From positions 10,937,938 through 11,001,937 of the forward strand of contig CM055199.1 of the NCBI GenBank assembly GCA_029224185.1: a DNA stretch of 64,000 nt. The letters run 5' to 3'. Made by a program: the position numbers and the translations under genes. Each line of letters starts with the position of its first letter. Position 1 is the stretch's first letter. Origin of the DNA: Karalla daura. Lineage: Eukaryota; Chordata; Actinopteri; Chaetodontiformes; Leiognathidae. A model generated the notes under the pieces. The model had not been told where the DNA came from. It saw only the letters and a list, made by a program, of their open reading frames with translations, and ran no database searches. Positions 13,201-24,160 of the stretch are shown here, piece by piece.

Positions 13201-14799
13201 TCCCCACTTGACCAGCCGCAGTCTTTGTGAGTGTAGTAAAATCCAGCAGAGTTCAGGCTGAGCAGCAGCGGTTCAGCATCACCTGCAGCGTGACTGGGAG
13301 GGCTGACGCTTCCTTATTTATGAGCTCTACTCCACGTTAGAGGAAAGCCTCGGCAGCCTCCATCAGGAACAATGGGAGCTGTGGGAGAAGGAGGGACGTG
13401 TCTGTTTTGGGTGTAATGGTCTGACACGTTTCCACAGAGCTCCTCATCCTCCTCCTCCTCCTCCTCCACCTCCTCCCCAGCAGCCACATTGCGCCGTGAC
13501 GCAGGGACGCGCCTGGATCTCACCTCGGATGAAACGAGACAAAAAGCGTGGCTCTCTCGCACAAAACAGGCGACGTTTTTTGTGCTGTGTCGTACCCCCC
13601 GCTGACTGCAGCACTCACAACAGTCTGCACACCCACCTCCCTCCGGCTCTGGAACTTGATGATTGCGCCATAAATAGCGCAGATTAAAAAAAAACCTTGG
13701 GCTGCGTCTTTACATGTGCAGCGCAATAGTTGAAATAAGCATGTCTCACCTGGAACAGCTTCCTGCTCGCTGTCCACCGCTGAGGATGAAGATGGGGATG
13801 CTGCTGTGGATTCCTCTTTCTCCTCGCTCTCTCTCCCTCTCTCTCCAACACCAAGAAAGAGGAGAAACTCCCACCTACCCAGGGGCCGTCTGACAATGAA
13901 ACACCTGCTCTCGTGCATGCTTCTAAGGGAGCGTCGACTAATGTGTGAACTCACAAATCTTTATTTTCTGCTCCAGTTATTTTCACCCTGGATGTTTCTG
14001 CTGATTTTTTTTATGGTCCATGCATATGTTATTGTCTGAGGACATGGTCTGAATCACCACCATCATCTTATCATGCTGAGCAAATTACTAGAGTGTGTTT
14101 TCTTTAAATCACAGATAAATCAGCAGGATGAGACCAGAAATGATGGAGCCAAATCCATCTGCTGTCAAACATGAAAAGATAATAAATATGCTCCACATCA
14201 CAACTGCGACGGCTGTCTGCAGGGGCACCACTGAGCATGTGTTGCCACCTACCGGAAAACAGTCTTTCTTGCATTATTTACTTCCACTGAAACCACAGAG
14301 AAAAAACAAAGGTGGTCAGAAAAGGCTCATAACAGAATAAAAATAAATGAACAATCTGCAGAGATGGCTTAAGTGCTTTAATTACGCACCACTTTGTCAT
14401 TTATTTCACTGCTCTTCAGAGTTTTAGATTTTGCATGTTAAAAATGGCATTAATTTATGTAATATGATGTATCTGTGATGAAAACGAAAATAAAAAAGAA
14501 ATGAAGGTGCAACACCACAACACTTCATCCACAAGCCTACTCCTACTATTACAACAAAAAAGCTATTGTTGATGTAGTTGTTGTTGTTAGTAGTAGCAGC
14601 AGTAGCAGCAGCAGTTGTTGATATTATGCATGGTGCTTTCTCACACATACCTTATAGGGGTGCTTGAAATCTCAATTCAAATGTTAAATGTTAAATCTGA
14701 GGACGTCACAGTGTTTTTGGACCAACATTAGTCAAAGTGGTCCTCCATCGTGGTCCTTCATCTTTAAGCCCTCAGCTGCTGTGTTTCCACGTTACAATC

Positions 14800-15143
14800 A
14801 CATGAATGAAGGAGAAGGAAGAGGAGGAGGAGGAGGAAGAGGAGGAGGTGAAGCAGAGGCGCATCCAGGCCGGCAGGGGGCGCACCGCACCGGAGAGGAC
14901 ACCCCGGGAGTGACACCAGGCGTCGATGTGCGTTTGGCTTTGATGAGCCGAACCGAGCCGAGCGGAGCCGAGCGGAGCCGAGCCCGAGAGCAGCTGCGGT
15001 GCTGAGAGGACAGCTCCAGCCCCTGGTCCAGCCCCTGGTCCAGCGCCCGCACCTCCTCCTCCTGCTCCTTGAAGCCTGCAGGTACATCACACTCAGACAC
15101 TGAGGAGACGCGTTTATCCACGGAGAACACAAATCGATTAAAG
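14800..15143 (+). promoter_or_regulatory. CpG-rich segment, candidate promoter and 5' non-coding exon of zdhhc22
   Basis: This stretch is rich in GC and CpG compared with its AT-rich surroundings. It contains purine-rich GGA repeats (14812..14850), tandem GAGCCGAGCG-type units (14950..14985) and a repeated CAGCCCCTGGTC unit (15018..15042). A good donor, AAAG|GTAGGA, follows base 15143. The coding part of zdhhc22 starts just after an acceptor at 16273, so an upstream non-coding exon is required and this is the best candidate. A second possible donor (CCCG|GTAAGG) lies near 15207. The assignment is inference. Confidence 0.4.
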
Positions 15144-16273
15144 GTAGGACGGACGTGCGCTTAGCGGGTAAACATGGGGTCTCAGCCTCACCTGGACTGA
15201 GCCCGGTAAGGTGTGTGTCTCTGTGTGTCAGGCATCAGAACAGAGGGGGGCTTACACAGGAGGACCTGTGGGTCCAGATGTGTGGCTACTGCTGTGGCTG
15301 TGCTTAGACTGTGTGTGTGTATGTGTGTGTTGGTGCTCCTGTGGGTCAGGAGGGTGAGGTATTCTCGGTATTCCCAGAGGCCGTCAGAGTCCCCAGACCC
15401 TGCTTCGCAAAGAAGCAGATTAGATTCTCTCTCTCTCTCCCTCTGTCTCTGTCTTAGCCGGAGACTTCCTTTCTCTTGATATAATGAGCTTACTCTCACC
15501 CTGGGATCCAGGATCTGGAGTAGTAGGAGAGGGTGTTACTGTCACCAAGAAGTAGACAGAACTAAACCAGATTCACATCTGGAAGAGTTTTCCCATCCAG
15601 TCTGCTCATCTAAGAATCACAAGCTGACTTTTTATTTTAGTTGCACATAATGTCTTTACACACAGATTGAAATAGTGAATGTAGAAGAATGCAGAGGATA
15701 TATATAGCCTTATTGGTAAAACCAAGAATAACAAGGCTGGGATTTATAATCCAAAATAAACGTGAAGGAACAGCTAATGGAACTATTTTTTCTGCTCTTT
15801 ATTAATCCAATTTTTGTTTCTAATTATTGCTGTTTCCTAGAGTTTTCATTGAGGTCTGGTGTTACATGCTAATCATGCTATCTATTCCTGTTAAGTCAGT
15901 GTCATGAGGATTTTAATCTTGCTCATTTCTCATCTCTGATTTTGTTATAAATAATTAAATGTATTATTGAAATGGATCGAATAAACATCCACCCAGCCAA
16001 TATTGGAGCTTCTCCCAGCACAAATAATGTGAAGCCAGGGAATAAACCCTGAACAAGTCCTTAATTTTTCATCTGTGGGGGGGCACAAAAAGAAGCAAAG
16101 GCAGTCTATAAGATGCAAAATAAAATATGTGTATAAGGTTTTGCAGTTGTTTACTATTGAGAGTTACAATTATATGATCTGGTTAAGTTGCTAGAGTCAA
16201 TGTGAAGTATTTCTTACAAGGTACATCCTTCAAAGACACTGTCATCTGTAGCTTTCTCCCCTCTGTCCGGCAG
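15144..16273 (+). other. Presumed first intron of zdhhc22
   Basis: AT-rich non-coding sequence with a (CT)n tract near 15428..15450 and a TG-rich patch near 15310. It ends in CTCTGTCCGGCAG, a usable splice acceptor two bases before the zdhhc22 start codon. No other gene is seen. Confidence 0.5.
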
Positions 16274-16275
16274 AC

Positions 16276-17207
16276 ATGTTCACCAGGATGCTGAAGCTGA
16301 GGCTGCTCAACGCCGTGGCCCCGGCCTACTTCTTCATGGCCACGGCGGCCACCTTCATCTTACACTTCTGCTTCTTCGTTCCAACACTCTTCCCCAACCC
16401 GGACTCGTCCCTGAGGGCCACGGCGACCCTTCATACGGCCGTCTTCCTCTTCCTGATGTTCAACGCGCTGGGGAACTACGTCATGACTATCAGATACCCG
16501 GCTGAGAGCACCAGCGAGACGGCGGTGCCCGTGTGTTCGCCGCACTGCTCGGACAAAGTGGACGCCCACTACCTCCTGAACGGCCGGCACTTCTGCAAAC
16601 TGTGCCGGAAGGTGATCCTGAAGAGGGACCACCACTGCTTCTTCACTGGGAACTGCATCGGCAACAAGAACATGCGCTACTTCATCATGTTCTGCATCTA
16701 CACGTCCTGCACCTGCCTCTACTCCCTGGTCCTCGGCGTGGCCTTCCTCACAGTGGAGTACTCCGTCTCCTTCGAGAACCCGCTCACCTTCCTGACTCTC
16801 CTCCCTCTCTCCACTGGGTACTTCTTCATGGGTGAGGAGCTTCAGCACCCCTGATGGAGGCTGAGAACCCGCGGCACGCTTTGACCTGCGAGGAACTCAT
16901 CTTTCCCCCTTGTGTTTCCTCCCTTGCAGGAAGCATCTCGGGCCTGCAGCTGTTCCTGGTGCTGATGCTGTATGTGTGGCTGGGCATCGGCCTGGTGTGC
17001 GCCGGCTTCTGCTGCCAGCAGGTGGTGCTGGTGGCCCGGGGGCAGACCTGGTGTCAGATGCAGAGGGGCGAGCTGGGGGAGAACCGCAGCCCCTGGCTAA
17101 CCAACCTCAAGGATGTTTTCGGTACCCGCTGGATCCTTGGCCTTATCCTGCCCGTGCAGACAGTGGAGACGTGCTCCGAGGACACGGGTGCACTGAAACA
17201 AGACTGA
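16276..17207 (+). CDS. zdhhc22: DHHC-type palmitoyltransferase ZDHHC22, two coding exons
   Basis: Transfers palmitate from palmitoyl-CoA to cysteines of substrate proteins at endomembranes. Coding exons are 16276..16831 and 16930..17207, joined in phase 1 (ATG G|GTGAGG ... CCCTTGCAG|GAAGC), giving 277 residues. The catalytic DHHC tetrad is at residues 118-121 inside a cysteine-rich domain (C87, C91, H105, C107, C110, C127) that ends in NCIGNKNMRYF. Four hydrophobic segments fit four membrane helices: about 10-36, 46-70, 136-165 and 172-222, the last range including the exon junction. The C-terminal NLKDVFGTRWILGL segment is characteristic of ZDHHC22 rather than other DHHC paralogues. Two features differ from the family consensus: HFC replaces HCx at the second zinc site, and no TTxE motif follows the last helix (GQTW is found there). 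The start is chosen because an acceptor lies immediately upstream and the protein begins as in other vertebrates. The gene is tail-to-tail with cipc, as in human. Confidence 0.93.
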
Positions 17208-18030
17208 GCCAAAATGTGGATAATACAGATAAGATGTAGAACCTGCTAGATGGATGCTTTCTGGCCTTTAAAAAGTAGTCCATTAGATAGATAGATAAGC
17301 TGTGAGCACACATTCCTTTAAGGACAGGAGCCATATATCAGTGTCAAACCTTTGAGTAGGTGCATAGGTGTAAGTGTGTCCTTTAAGTAGCTGTTGACCA
17401 GGCAATATTAGGATTAATAAGTCGGGAAATCCCGCACGAAGGCTTTGCATAGGTGCATGCATTCACAGCTTCGCAGTTTCAGATCATGCTACCGAGTTGA
17501 ACGGCGCTGAGATTTACCAGACGAGTGTGTTGCTCTTCCACACTTGCTCATAGGAAGGCTACAACGTGACATTCAGGAAACCTTTGCTAGTTTTTGCAAC
17601 AGTAACCTACTTTGACGTTAAGGGCTAGCGGTCAAAGAACCTTCTAGTGTCTACAGCGTAAACTGCCAGGCTGCACCTCCTCTGGCAACAAACTGTCAGT
17701 TACACGTGGTGTGCCTGATGTTTTCTACTCGACGAATGTGTCTGAGGACAGTTTGATGAGGGTGCAGCTATATAATGGGGGGGTGGGTGGGGGGTGACTA
17801 CCAAGTTACTATTACCCAGGGTATTATTCACAAGGTGCCATAGACCCATGCAGACAGAAGACCCCAAAGATGAGATATTGCTGACGATAGGGCCCTCTGT
17901 ATGATGATACCAGGACGGACCTTCCGCTGATGTGTTCAACATTGTGTCACAGATGTTTTCATAAATAATACTTTTTAGAGCTATTTTGTCTATTTCCTGT
18001 TAAACCAATAAAAGTGTTCAAATGAAGACC
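17208..18030 (+). other. zdhhc22 3' untranslated region
   Basis: Follows the zdhhc22 TGA and runs to the polyadenylation signal at 18007. It has no coding potential. The right boundary is approximate. It contains a short TAGATAGATAGA run at 17285..17296 and a G-rich patch near 17776..17797. Confidence 0.6.
18007..18012 (+). terminator. Polyadenylation signal of zdhhc22
   Basis: AATAAA followed about 25 bases later by a GT-rich stretch (GTTGTGTTGTGG), the usual arrangement of signal plus downstream element. It is about 800 bases past the stop codon, a normal 3' UTR length. Confidence 0.65.
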
Positions 18031-20469
18031 AAGCGTTGTGTTGTGGACAAATAAGGAAGAAAGAGAGGAAATCGATCTCAAAGAGTTTTATGACGGTTAT
18101 TAGTCAAAGTGGCTTTTGCTAAAGAAACAATACGAGAAGCACAATTCACAGTAACTTCATGGATAGAAAGCAACCTCTGAAAAGAAATCACTGAATAACA
18201 TCTGTAACCCTCTAGAAAATCAGGGCTGGCTTGATTTTGATGGTTAAAAAAAACAAACAAAAAATAACAGCAACAATGGCACAGAGTTGCTAAAATAAAT
18301 AAACAAGAGTAAACTTTTAAAATTCAAAACCAAAGCTTTTTATGACTTGACTTGTCCTCGTGCTAGTTTTTCTACATCATCTCTCGATGTATTGATTTGT
18401 TTTGATTCGGAGAAGAACATCGATTCTTCAGAGGCCGTAAAAGATACATTCAACTTTCTTCTGCGTGACGCTCACGATCTAAACATTTCCTAAAAGGCAC
18501 ATGCACCCAGATAAACATTTATATTCACATTGCTTCATCTAGACAGAGCACTCCTGTCAGGGTACAAGTCGTAACGTTTGTCTAAAAATATCAGTAATCT
18601 TGAAGCTAAAGTGCAAGATTCTGTCCATAGGAAACTAAAGAATCTGTTTAGCTGTCTTTTCTTTGCCTTGAAGTTTCACTTACTCAACATCAACAACGGA
18701 GCTGAAGCAGCAGGAATGAACATGGCAACAACGTATGCAAAGTCGAGAGAAAAAAAACAACATATGGCTACAGCACTTGCTACAGTTTACGCTTCCGCAA
18801 ATCCCAAAGTCTTTAAAGGTATCGTTAGAAAAAAGGAGCCTGCTGAACGAATGAATGGGCAAACTCGGTACAATGTGCTTGCTTTGTTTATATTATTCAC
18901 ACAGCTCTGGTGTTGGTCAGAAATATCAATAAGAATAAATAACACTGACACCAAGTAACAAAATCATTAAAAAAACAAAACAAAAACAGAAAACATTACA
19001 GACTCGCCATCCCTCTGAACTCAGCTTCACTTACCATCACCAGTTTAACAGCAATGAGAATTGATAAGATGGCCAATGCATTGTCCTGCACCCCTCTGTG
19101 TGAATATCTTAGTGATCCCAGGAGCTGTGCTGTGGGGGGTGGGGGGCACCTCCTCACCTCCTCGCCACGGAGGTCAAAGATGTAAGGTCCGACAAAGGGC
19201 GATTGGAAATAAAAGGATTATATAACGGACCTGGAGGGTCAGGTACATAACCACAGTTGGGAGCCTGACTCATATAGTTTGTGCAGCTCTAGTTCTGGAA
19301 CCAGCCTTCTTAGTGGAGGCCCTCTACCTGGCTGGACTGACTCTCTGCTTTCATAATGGGGGTTGTTTCCCAGCACCCTCGAGTCTAAGAACACCTTCTG
19401 ACTGCTGTCTGTGCTTATGAGCCAAACAGCAGTTCAGAGCATCCTCCGCACAGGTGCATGGAAATTGCACTGGACCGTGGCCCAGCCCTGAGGGAGTCCA
19501 ACTCGTCTCCAACTAGACCTGCGCACCAGGTAGTAAATCAGTGATCGACCATAGATAAAGGCGTATATTTTGGGCACTGCCCTGAAGAGAGGAGCAGGGT
19601 TGTCAACTGAGATCGCCGACTGGGGGGTGAGTAGGATCAGGTGGCGGGGGCCCAGGACCCAGTCAGGTTAAGAGCTTTTTTTTCTTTTTTGGCATGTCCA
19701 TCTGGGACGTGACCCAGAGGTAGATTACAATCTCTGAGATCCTCCCGGAGTAAAGGAGCATCTGGGCTTCCCTGCTGAAACCGCAGGGAAACGATGCTCC
19801 TCTCGGTTAAAAGGAAACCCACTCCAGGCTTTTAAACTGATTAAAGACACAAAAATGACACTGATGTTTCCAGTCCACAAAACCAGCCTTCACGTTCACG
19901 TTCTTCACGTGTGCCTCCCGCCCTTATTTCTACATGTTCCTACTCCTTGCCCTAAACTTTCTGCTCTTTTTTGTCTCGTATCCACGTCACCTTCAATCAA
20001 ACACAAATTTGTACCGGCGTATAAACAACATTGTTGTTGTCATGTGTTATTGTTTGAACTGAAACTGAACTGTGCTGTAAGGCATGCGTCTGAAGTAGCC
20101 GGGAGCTCGACGTGTAGAAGCCATAGCCCTATTGCAGTGATACACCTGCCATCTTTGAAGCGGGAGAGGCAAGAAAACTTGTTATAGGCAAGGGTTTGAA
20201 ACGTAAGCATGCTCTCGTAACTCCCACTCAGTATTAGTAGATGTGCTTCACCTTCCGATCAGACCAGCAGCTCTCAAGGCTTTGGCTCTGCGATGTTCAA
20301 ATGTGAAAGTATAGCAATCATAAGTTGGGGTTTGTTTAGTTAGTGTGCTAGCTGACTGTGCTAACCTCTAGTTCCCATGAACAGAGGTTTTTATTAATCC
20401 GAGCTGTTCACATTAATTTCAATCTTGCGAGCCTCGCTCTGAGAGCTGCTGGTCACGTCCGTCAAAGTG
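18031..20469. other. Region between zdhhc22 and cipc stops, probably partly cipc 3' UTR
   Basis: No coding exon seen. Because cipc reads leftward, some or all of this may be its 3' UTR; vertebrate CIPC mRNAs commonly have long 3' UTRs. I could not fix the distal polyadenylation site. The only clear AATAAA on the minus strand is the proximal one at 20395..20390. Confidence 0.4.
20390..20395 (-). terminator. Candidate proximal polyadenylation signal of cipc
   Basis: Reads AATAAA on the minus strand, about 75 bases past the cipc stop codon. It would give a very short 3' UTR, so it may be an alternative or unused site. Confidence 0.3.
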
Positions 20470-22570
20470 CTACTCGGCGACTCTCTGCACTTTGGCTCCC
20501 CACTGCTCCTTGTCTGTGTGCTGCACAGAGAGCTGCAGCTTAGTCCAGAGCTGCGGGTCTCCGCTGCTCAGGGCCTCCAGCAGCAGGGCCGTCTGCTCCT
20601 GGAGCTGCTGCAGCTGGCCCTGCGTACGCTTGTTCTCCTTGATCAGCTGCTTGGTGCGCATGGTGATGCCCAGCAGGCCCGACTTGTTCAGGATGTTGTA
20701 GGTGTTGCTGAAACGTTTCCGTTTGTTGCTGTCCACTGAGAGGGGGTCCTGGTAGCTGTCGCAGTCCATCTCTGTCCTGAGGTCCTCCGAGCAGGGCAGC
20801 AGGGTGCTGGGCCCTGCCAGCGGGGACAGAGACGGGATGCCGTCTGCCGCCTGTGGCTGGATGGCTTCCACCTCGAAGCTGGGCACGGCCTTGGCAGGGC
20901 TCTGCGGCGCTGGCTGCAGGCCAGCGTGGCTGTAGAGCCTGTGGCCACGGTGGTGCCTCCTCTCGCGCTGGTCGTGTCTGGACGCTGAGCTCACGCGCGC
21001 CCTGGAGGATCCCGGCCTCTTGGTGGCGTCTGCGGGGTGGGGGGCGATTCTGGGATACGTCTTGAAGGCCGTGCTGCTTTTGGATTGTCGGACACTTTCG
21101 GAGCCATTCTTCAGGGAGCTGCTGTTGCCGTTCGACATCATGGGCTGAAGGAGAACCACCTGTGACTGAGGCATCACTTCCATGGGTGAGCTGAAGCTCC
21201 ACTGTTTGTCTGCTGGGACCATTGGAGACGGCTGCAGAGCAAAACAACGACATCAAAGCCTTTAAAATCCTGCCATAGTACTAACAATAACAACAACAAG
21301 AGCACATACCAACCGAGCAAACACTCATTCAACACTTTTATAAGAACTTCCACACTTCAACTAGACAAACTTCTCAAGACACTTGTTCATATGGACATTA
21401 AAAGTAAATAAAACCATTAACATAGACGGATAGAAATCTCTTTCCAATGTTGACATTCAAAGCCTTGGATCAGAGAACAAAAACAATTTAAAGAAAGAAA
21501 CAAACCACACAGTGACTTACTGGTTACTAGTGTGATCTCTCAGCAAGAAATTCATTGATTTGTTTTTTGGTCAGACAAATTCTTTGTGGAGTTTGCATGT
21601 TCCCTGTGTCTGCTTGGGTAAGTTTAAAGATACAGAATAGAATAGAATAGAACATAATATGTCTTTACTCATGCTCCACACTAACAGCTGCACAGTCTTG
21701 ATTCAATCAGATTCCTGATTGAGGAAAACCAAAAAAAGGTGAACCTGAAGCTAGTTTAATTACATAAAACTGGCTGAAGGTCCCTGAGACAGAAATTGTT
21801 TTTAAGAACAACGATAGAAAAAAATGTGAAGTGCGGCAATATACCTGCTTTACGACAAAGTTATTCATGATGATCATTGGTGAAAGTCCAGCATACGATC
21901 CTCCCATCACAGCCAGCGGCGGGCCGGTCGCATCCTGGCCGACTATCAGCCCATTCCTCGTTGCATCCTCACTGTCGGTCAGGTCGACCGTGCTGAGGTA
22001 CTCGGAGCTGGCATCTGAGGAGCAGGAGACGAGCATATGGGTCTCATCGTGCTTACAGCAACACATTTACCCTTCCACTGAGCACGCCAGGCCGCAGGAC
22101 ATTAGTCCTATGAAAACAGTGGCAGATAAGCGTCTCCAAGTGTGTGGGAAACGATATCATCAACGTGACGAGGTGGGCTAAACTAAATCCAGGTCACTGT
22201 GAGAATGAAAGTCAGGAAAACTGACCCAATAAATGATAACCTACATAGAAAATGTGACCTAGATCTCTGGATTTGATTAGCACTGACCTTGTTTGTGACA
22301 TGGCTGTTGCTTTTTTTTCTAATCATCTAATTGCTAATTAAATACAGGTGCAGGCAATGAGCAACACCTGCCAAAACGGCAAAACAGCTGCGTTGAAATA
22401 GCTTATAAAACTACACAAAAAGAGCCACAAAAAAAATCATGTTAAGAGTGCATTAGGATCTTACCTGAGAAGCCAGAATCTCTCTCCAGGTCGAGCTTGG
22501 ATGCTCCGAGGTGTGTTGCCCTGGTGAATGGTGGTATCCTGTGCCTATCGGGGCGAATGAAGCTACTCAT
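20470..22570 (-). CDS. cipc: CLOCK-interacting pacemaker protein CIPC, three coding exons
   Basis: CIPC is a vertebrate nuclear protein that binds CLOCK and represses CLOCK-BMAL1 transcription. Coding exons are 22570..22465, 22014..21845 and 21231..20470, with phases 1 and 0 at the junctions (TTCTCAG|GTAAGA, CTCAG|ATGCC, AAGCAG|GTATAT, CTCTGCAG|CCG), giving 345 residues. The N-terminal ERDSGFSDASSEYL motif spans the first junction and matches KDSGFSDGSSECL of human CIPC. LSPMIIMNNFVVKQ (about 79-92) matches LSPMVVMKNVLVKQ, and YPRIAPHP (about 151-158) matches YTKIAPHP. The C-terminal NTYNILNKSGLLGITM (from about 268) leads into a leucine/glutamine-rich coiled coil at about 280-315, the region that contacts CLOCK in mammals. 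The middle is low-complexity and poorly conserved, as usual. The start codon follows an acceptor at 22583..22582 by 11 bases. It is convergent with zdhhc22, as in human. Confidence 0.93.
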
Positions 22571-22583
22571 GGTGCTCTCTTCT

Positions 22584-23639
22584 GAGGAAAAAAAGAAGAC
22601 TGAACTTCATTGATGAGACCAAATCAGGGTTGAGTTGAAAGTGCTTCTGTCTTGAGTTCAGAATACAAAAAGACTGAATAAGGTCATTTGTACATCTGGA
22701 ACGAGGAGCTTAAAGAGCAGCGAGTGTGAGTTTAATGTCCTGTCCTAGAGACACTTCTGAGGGATCCCTCACTTCTGAGGGACACTTCTGAGAGAGAAGG
22801 CAATGGATGGCCTCTGACCTGATGACTAACCTATGTGTGAATCTTATTTGGATTTTGTCGAAGAGGAGGATCATCAGGTTGTTTCTATCACCTTGAACTG
22901 CCACAACACTGAGTGCTCTAATTTCCATCAACCTCTGTGTGTTTCCATACGGGATGCACAGACTGACTGATTGGGCTTTACTTGCATTCATTATGGAAAA
23001 GTAACTTGTGTTGACGGGCAAGTGGCCAGGGCCAGAACATCACAAACACCACTGAGACCCTCCTGCATACATCTTCTATTCTTTAAAGTGCCACTTAACA
23101 TTTGTCTGACTATCCTGAGCCAGGCGTTTCAGGCCTATATTTCAATAATCATAACTATACAGACTTTGTTTCTAGTATTTTCTATGCCTCGTTTACAGGT
23201 TGGAGTCCACAGACTCCCCGACACATGTGACGCGGGAGAGACACTGACATTTAGTTTGGAGCAAGACACTGGAGAGGGGTTTAATCTGGATCTAATAATA
23301 AGAGAGCATCGGGATTAAAGACGCGTCCATTTCTTGAATTGAGGGCTTGACGTAACCACGCTGATTAATCACGGAGCTCTGAGTGTGACTGACGTGTTTT
23401 CATGTCTGCTCGGGGGAACCGGTCAGGTTTGAGTCACTACAAGCAATACATCAGTCAACGGGGTTAGTCTGAACTGTTATGGATACAGGATTGTATCAAT
23501 ATGCATCTCAATATCAAATTGCACGGTTGTTTACACCCAACATCGACGCGTTAACGATAGTCAAAGCGCAGATAGTGGGCCTACACTGGTTGATTTCCAC
23601 CTAATAAGCCAGCCGATATGCTAAAAGCCGCAAGAATGC
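22584..23639 (-). other. Presumed 5' intron of cipc
   Basis: Lies between the acceptor of the first coding exon and the candidate GC-rich first exon. Nothing coding is recognised. A short direct repeat of CACTTCTGAGGGA-like units is at 22750..22795. Confidence 0.45.
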
Positions 23640-24160
23640 GGATGAAATGCGGGATGGAGTGTTTGCCAGCTGGTGTCTGGAGCCTCTCCAGACTGTTTAC
23701 AGCCCTGCCCCTGCTGCTAGCTCAGCTAGCTGCGACATGCTAACCACCGTGGTTAGCCTCCAGCTCCGCGATCCAGCTCTGCGTGCGCCGTGTCTCACTC
23801 CCGCGGCACGATCTCAGCAAATCTTACCGACGCGCCCTCTCTTTGCTGGGAAATATCCGCTTAAAACGGCATCCACGGTTGTGAATTTTCCCCGTAGTTG
23901 TGTACGACTCTGGTCTCGCCTCCTCGACTTCTTCTGAGGCGTCGAGAGCAGCTGGCGTCGTCGGTGCCGCACTGGCGCCACCTGCTGGGCCCGGGTCGCT
24001 CCTTCAGCTCGGCCTCGGCATCCGCGCCTCTATCTTTCTCTCCCTCTCACACCCCCTCCTGCAAGATGCTGTTACAAAACACCGGTTGCGTGTCTCTTTG
24101 TTTAAAGGCAGCATCTGGACAATACAGTGAGGGCTCAGGCTGGATGTGATTGGGCCAGAG
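23640..24160 (-). promoter_or_regulatory. Candidate promoter and non-coding first exon of cipc
   Basis: A locally GC/CpG-rich block (about 23640..24030) upstream of cipc. On the minus strand a strong donor GTCG|GTAAGAT occurs with the last exon base at about 23828, and an inverted CCAAT box (CCCAATC on the minus strand) lies near 24148..24154. The first coding exon of cipc is preceded by an acceptor, so a non-coding exon must exist, and this is the best-placed candidate. No transcript evidence is available to me. Confidence 0.4.

Larger units (their letters stand above)
3005..14799. other. Intergenic/intronic stretch between tmem63c and zdhhc22
   Basis: No protein-coding exon was recognised on either strand. 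The tmem63c promoter and any non-coding first exon must lie here, since its first coding exon is preceded by a splice acceptor at 3006..3007, but I cannot place them. Contents seen: two long CA/GT microsatellites, one teleost interspersed repeat (7955..8090), a poly-C run near 6922..6935, a (AACTAT)-like run near 12980..13015 and a (TCC)n tract near 13440..13480. Confidence 0.6.

Noticed and set aside
13520..13954. 144-codon open frame on the minus strand
   Set aside because: Composition is dominated by GGA/TCC tracts; no domain recognised.
16360..16848. 162-codon open frame antisense to zdhhc22
   Set aside because: Shadow of the GC-rich zdhhc22 exon; composition (Glu/Val/His-rich) is what antisense of that exon would give.
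20540..21256. 238-codon minus-strand frame overlapping the last cipc exon
   Set aside because: Alternative frame of the true cipc exon; low-complexity Pro/Ala/Gln/Gly composition with no family similarity.
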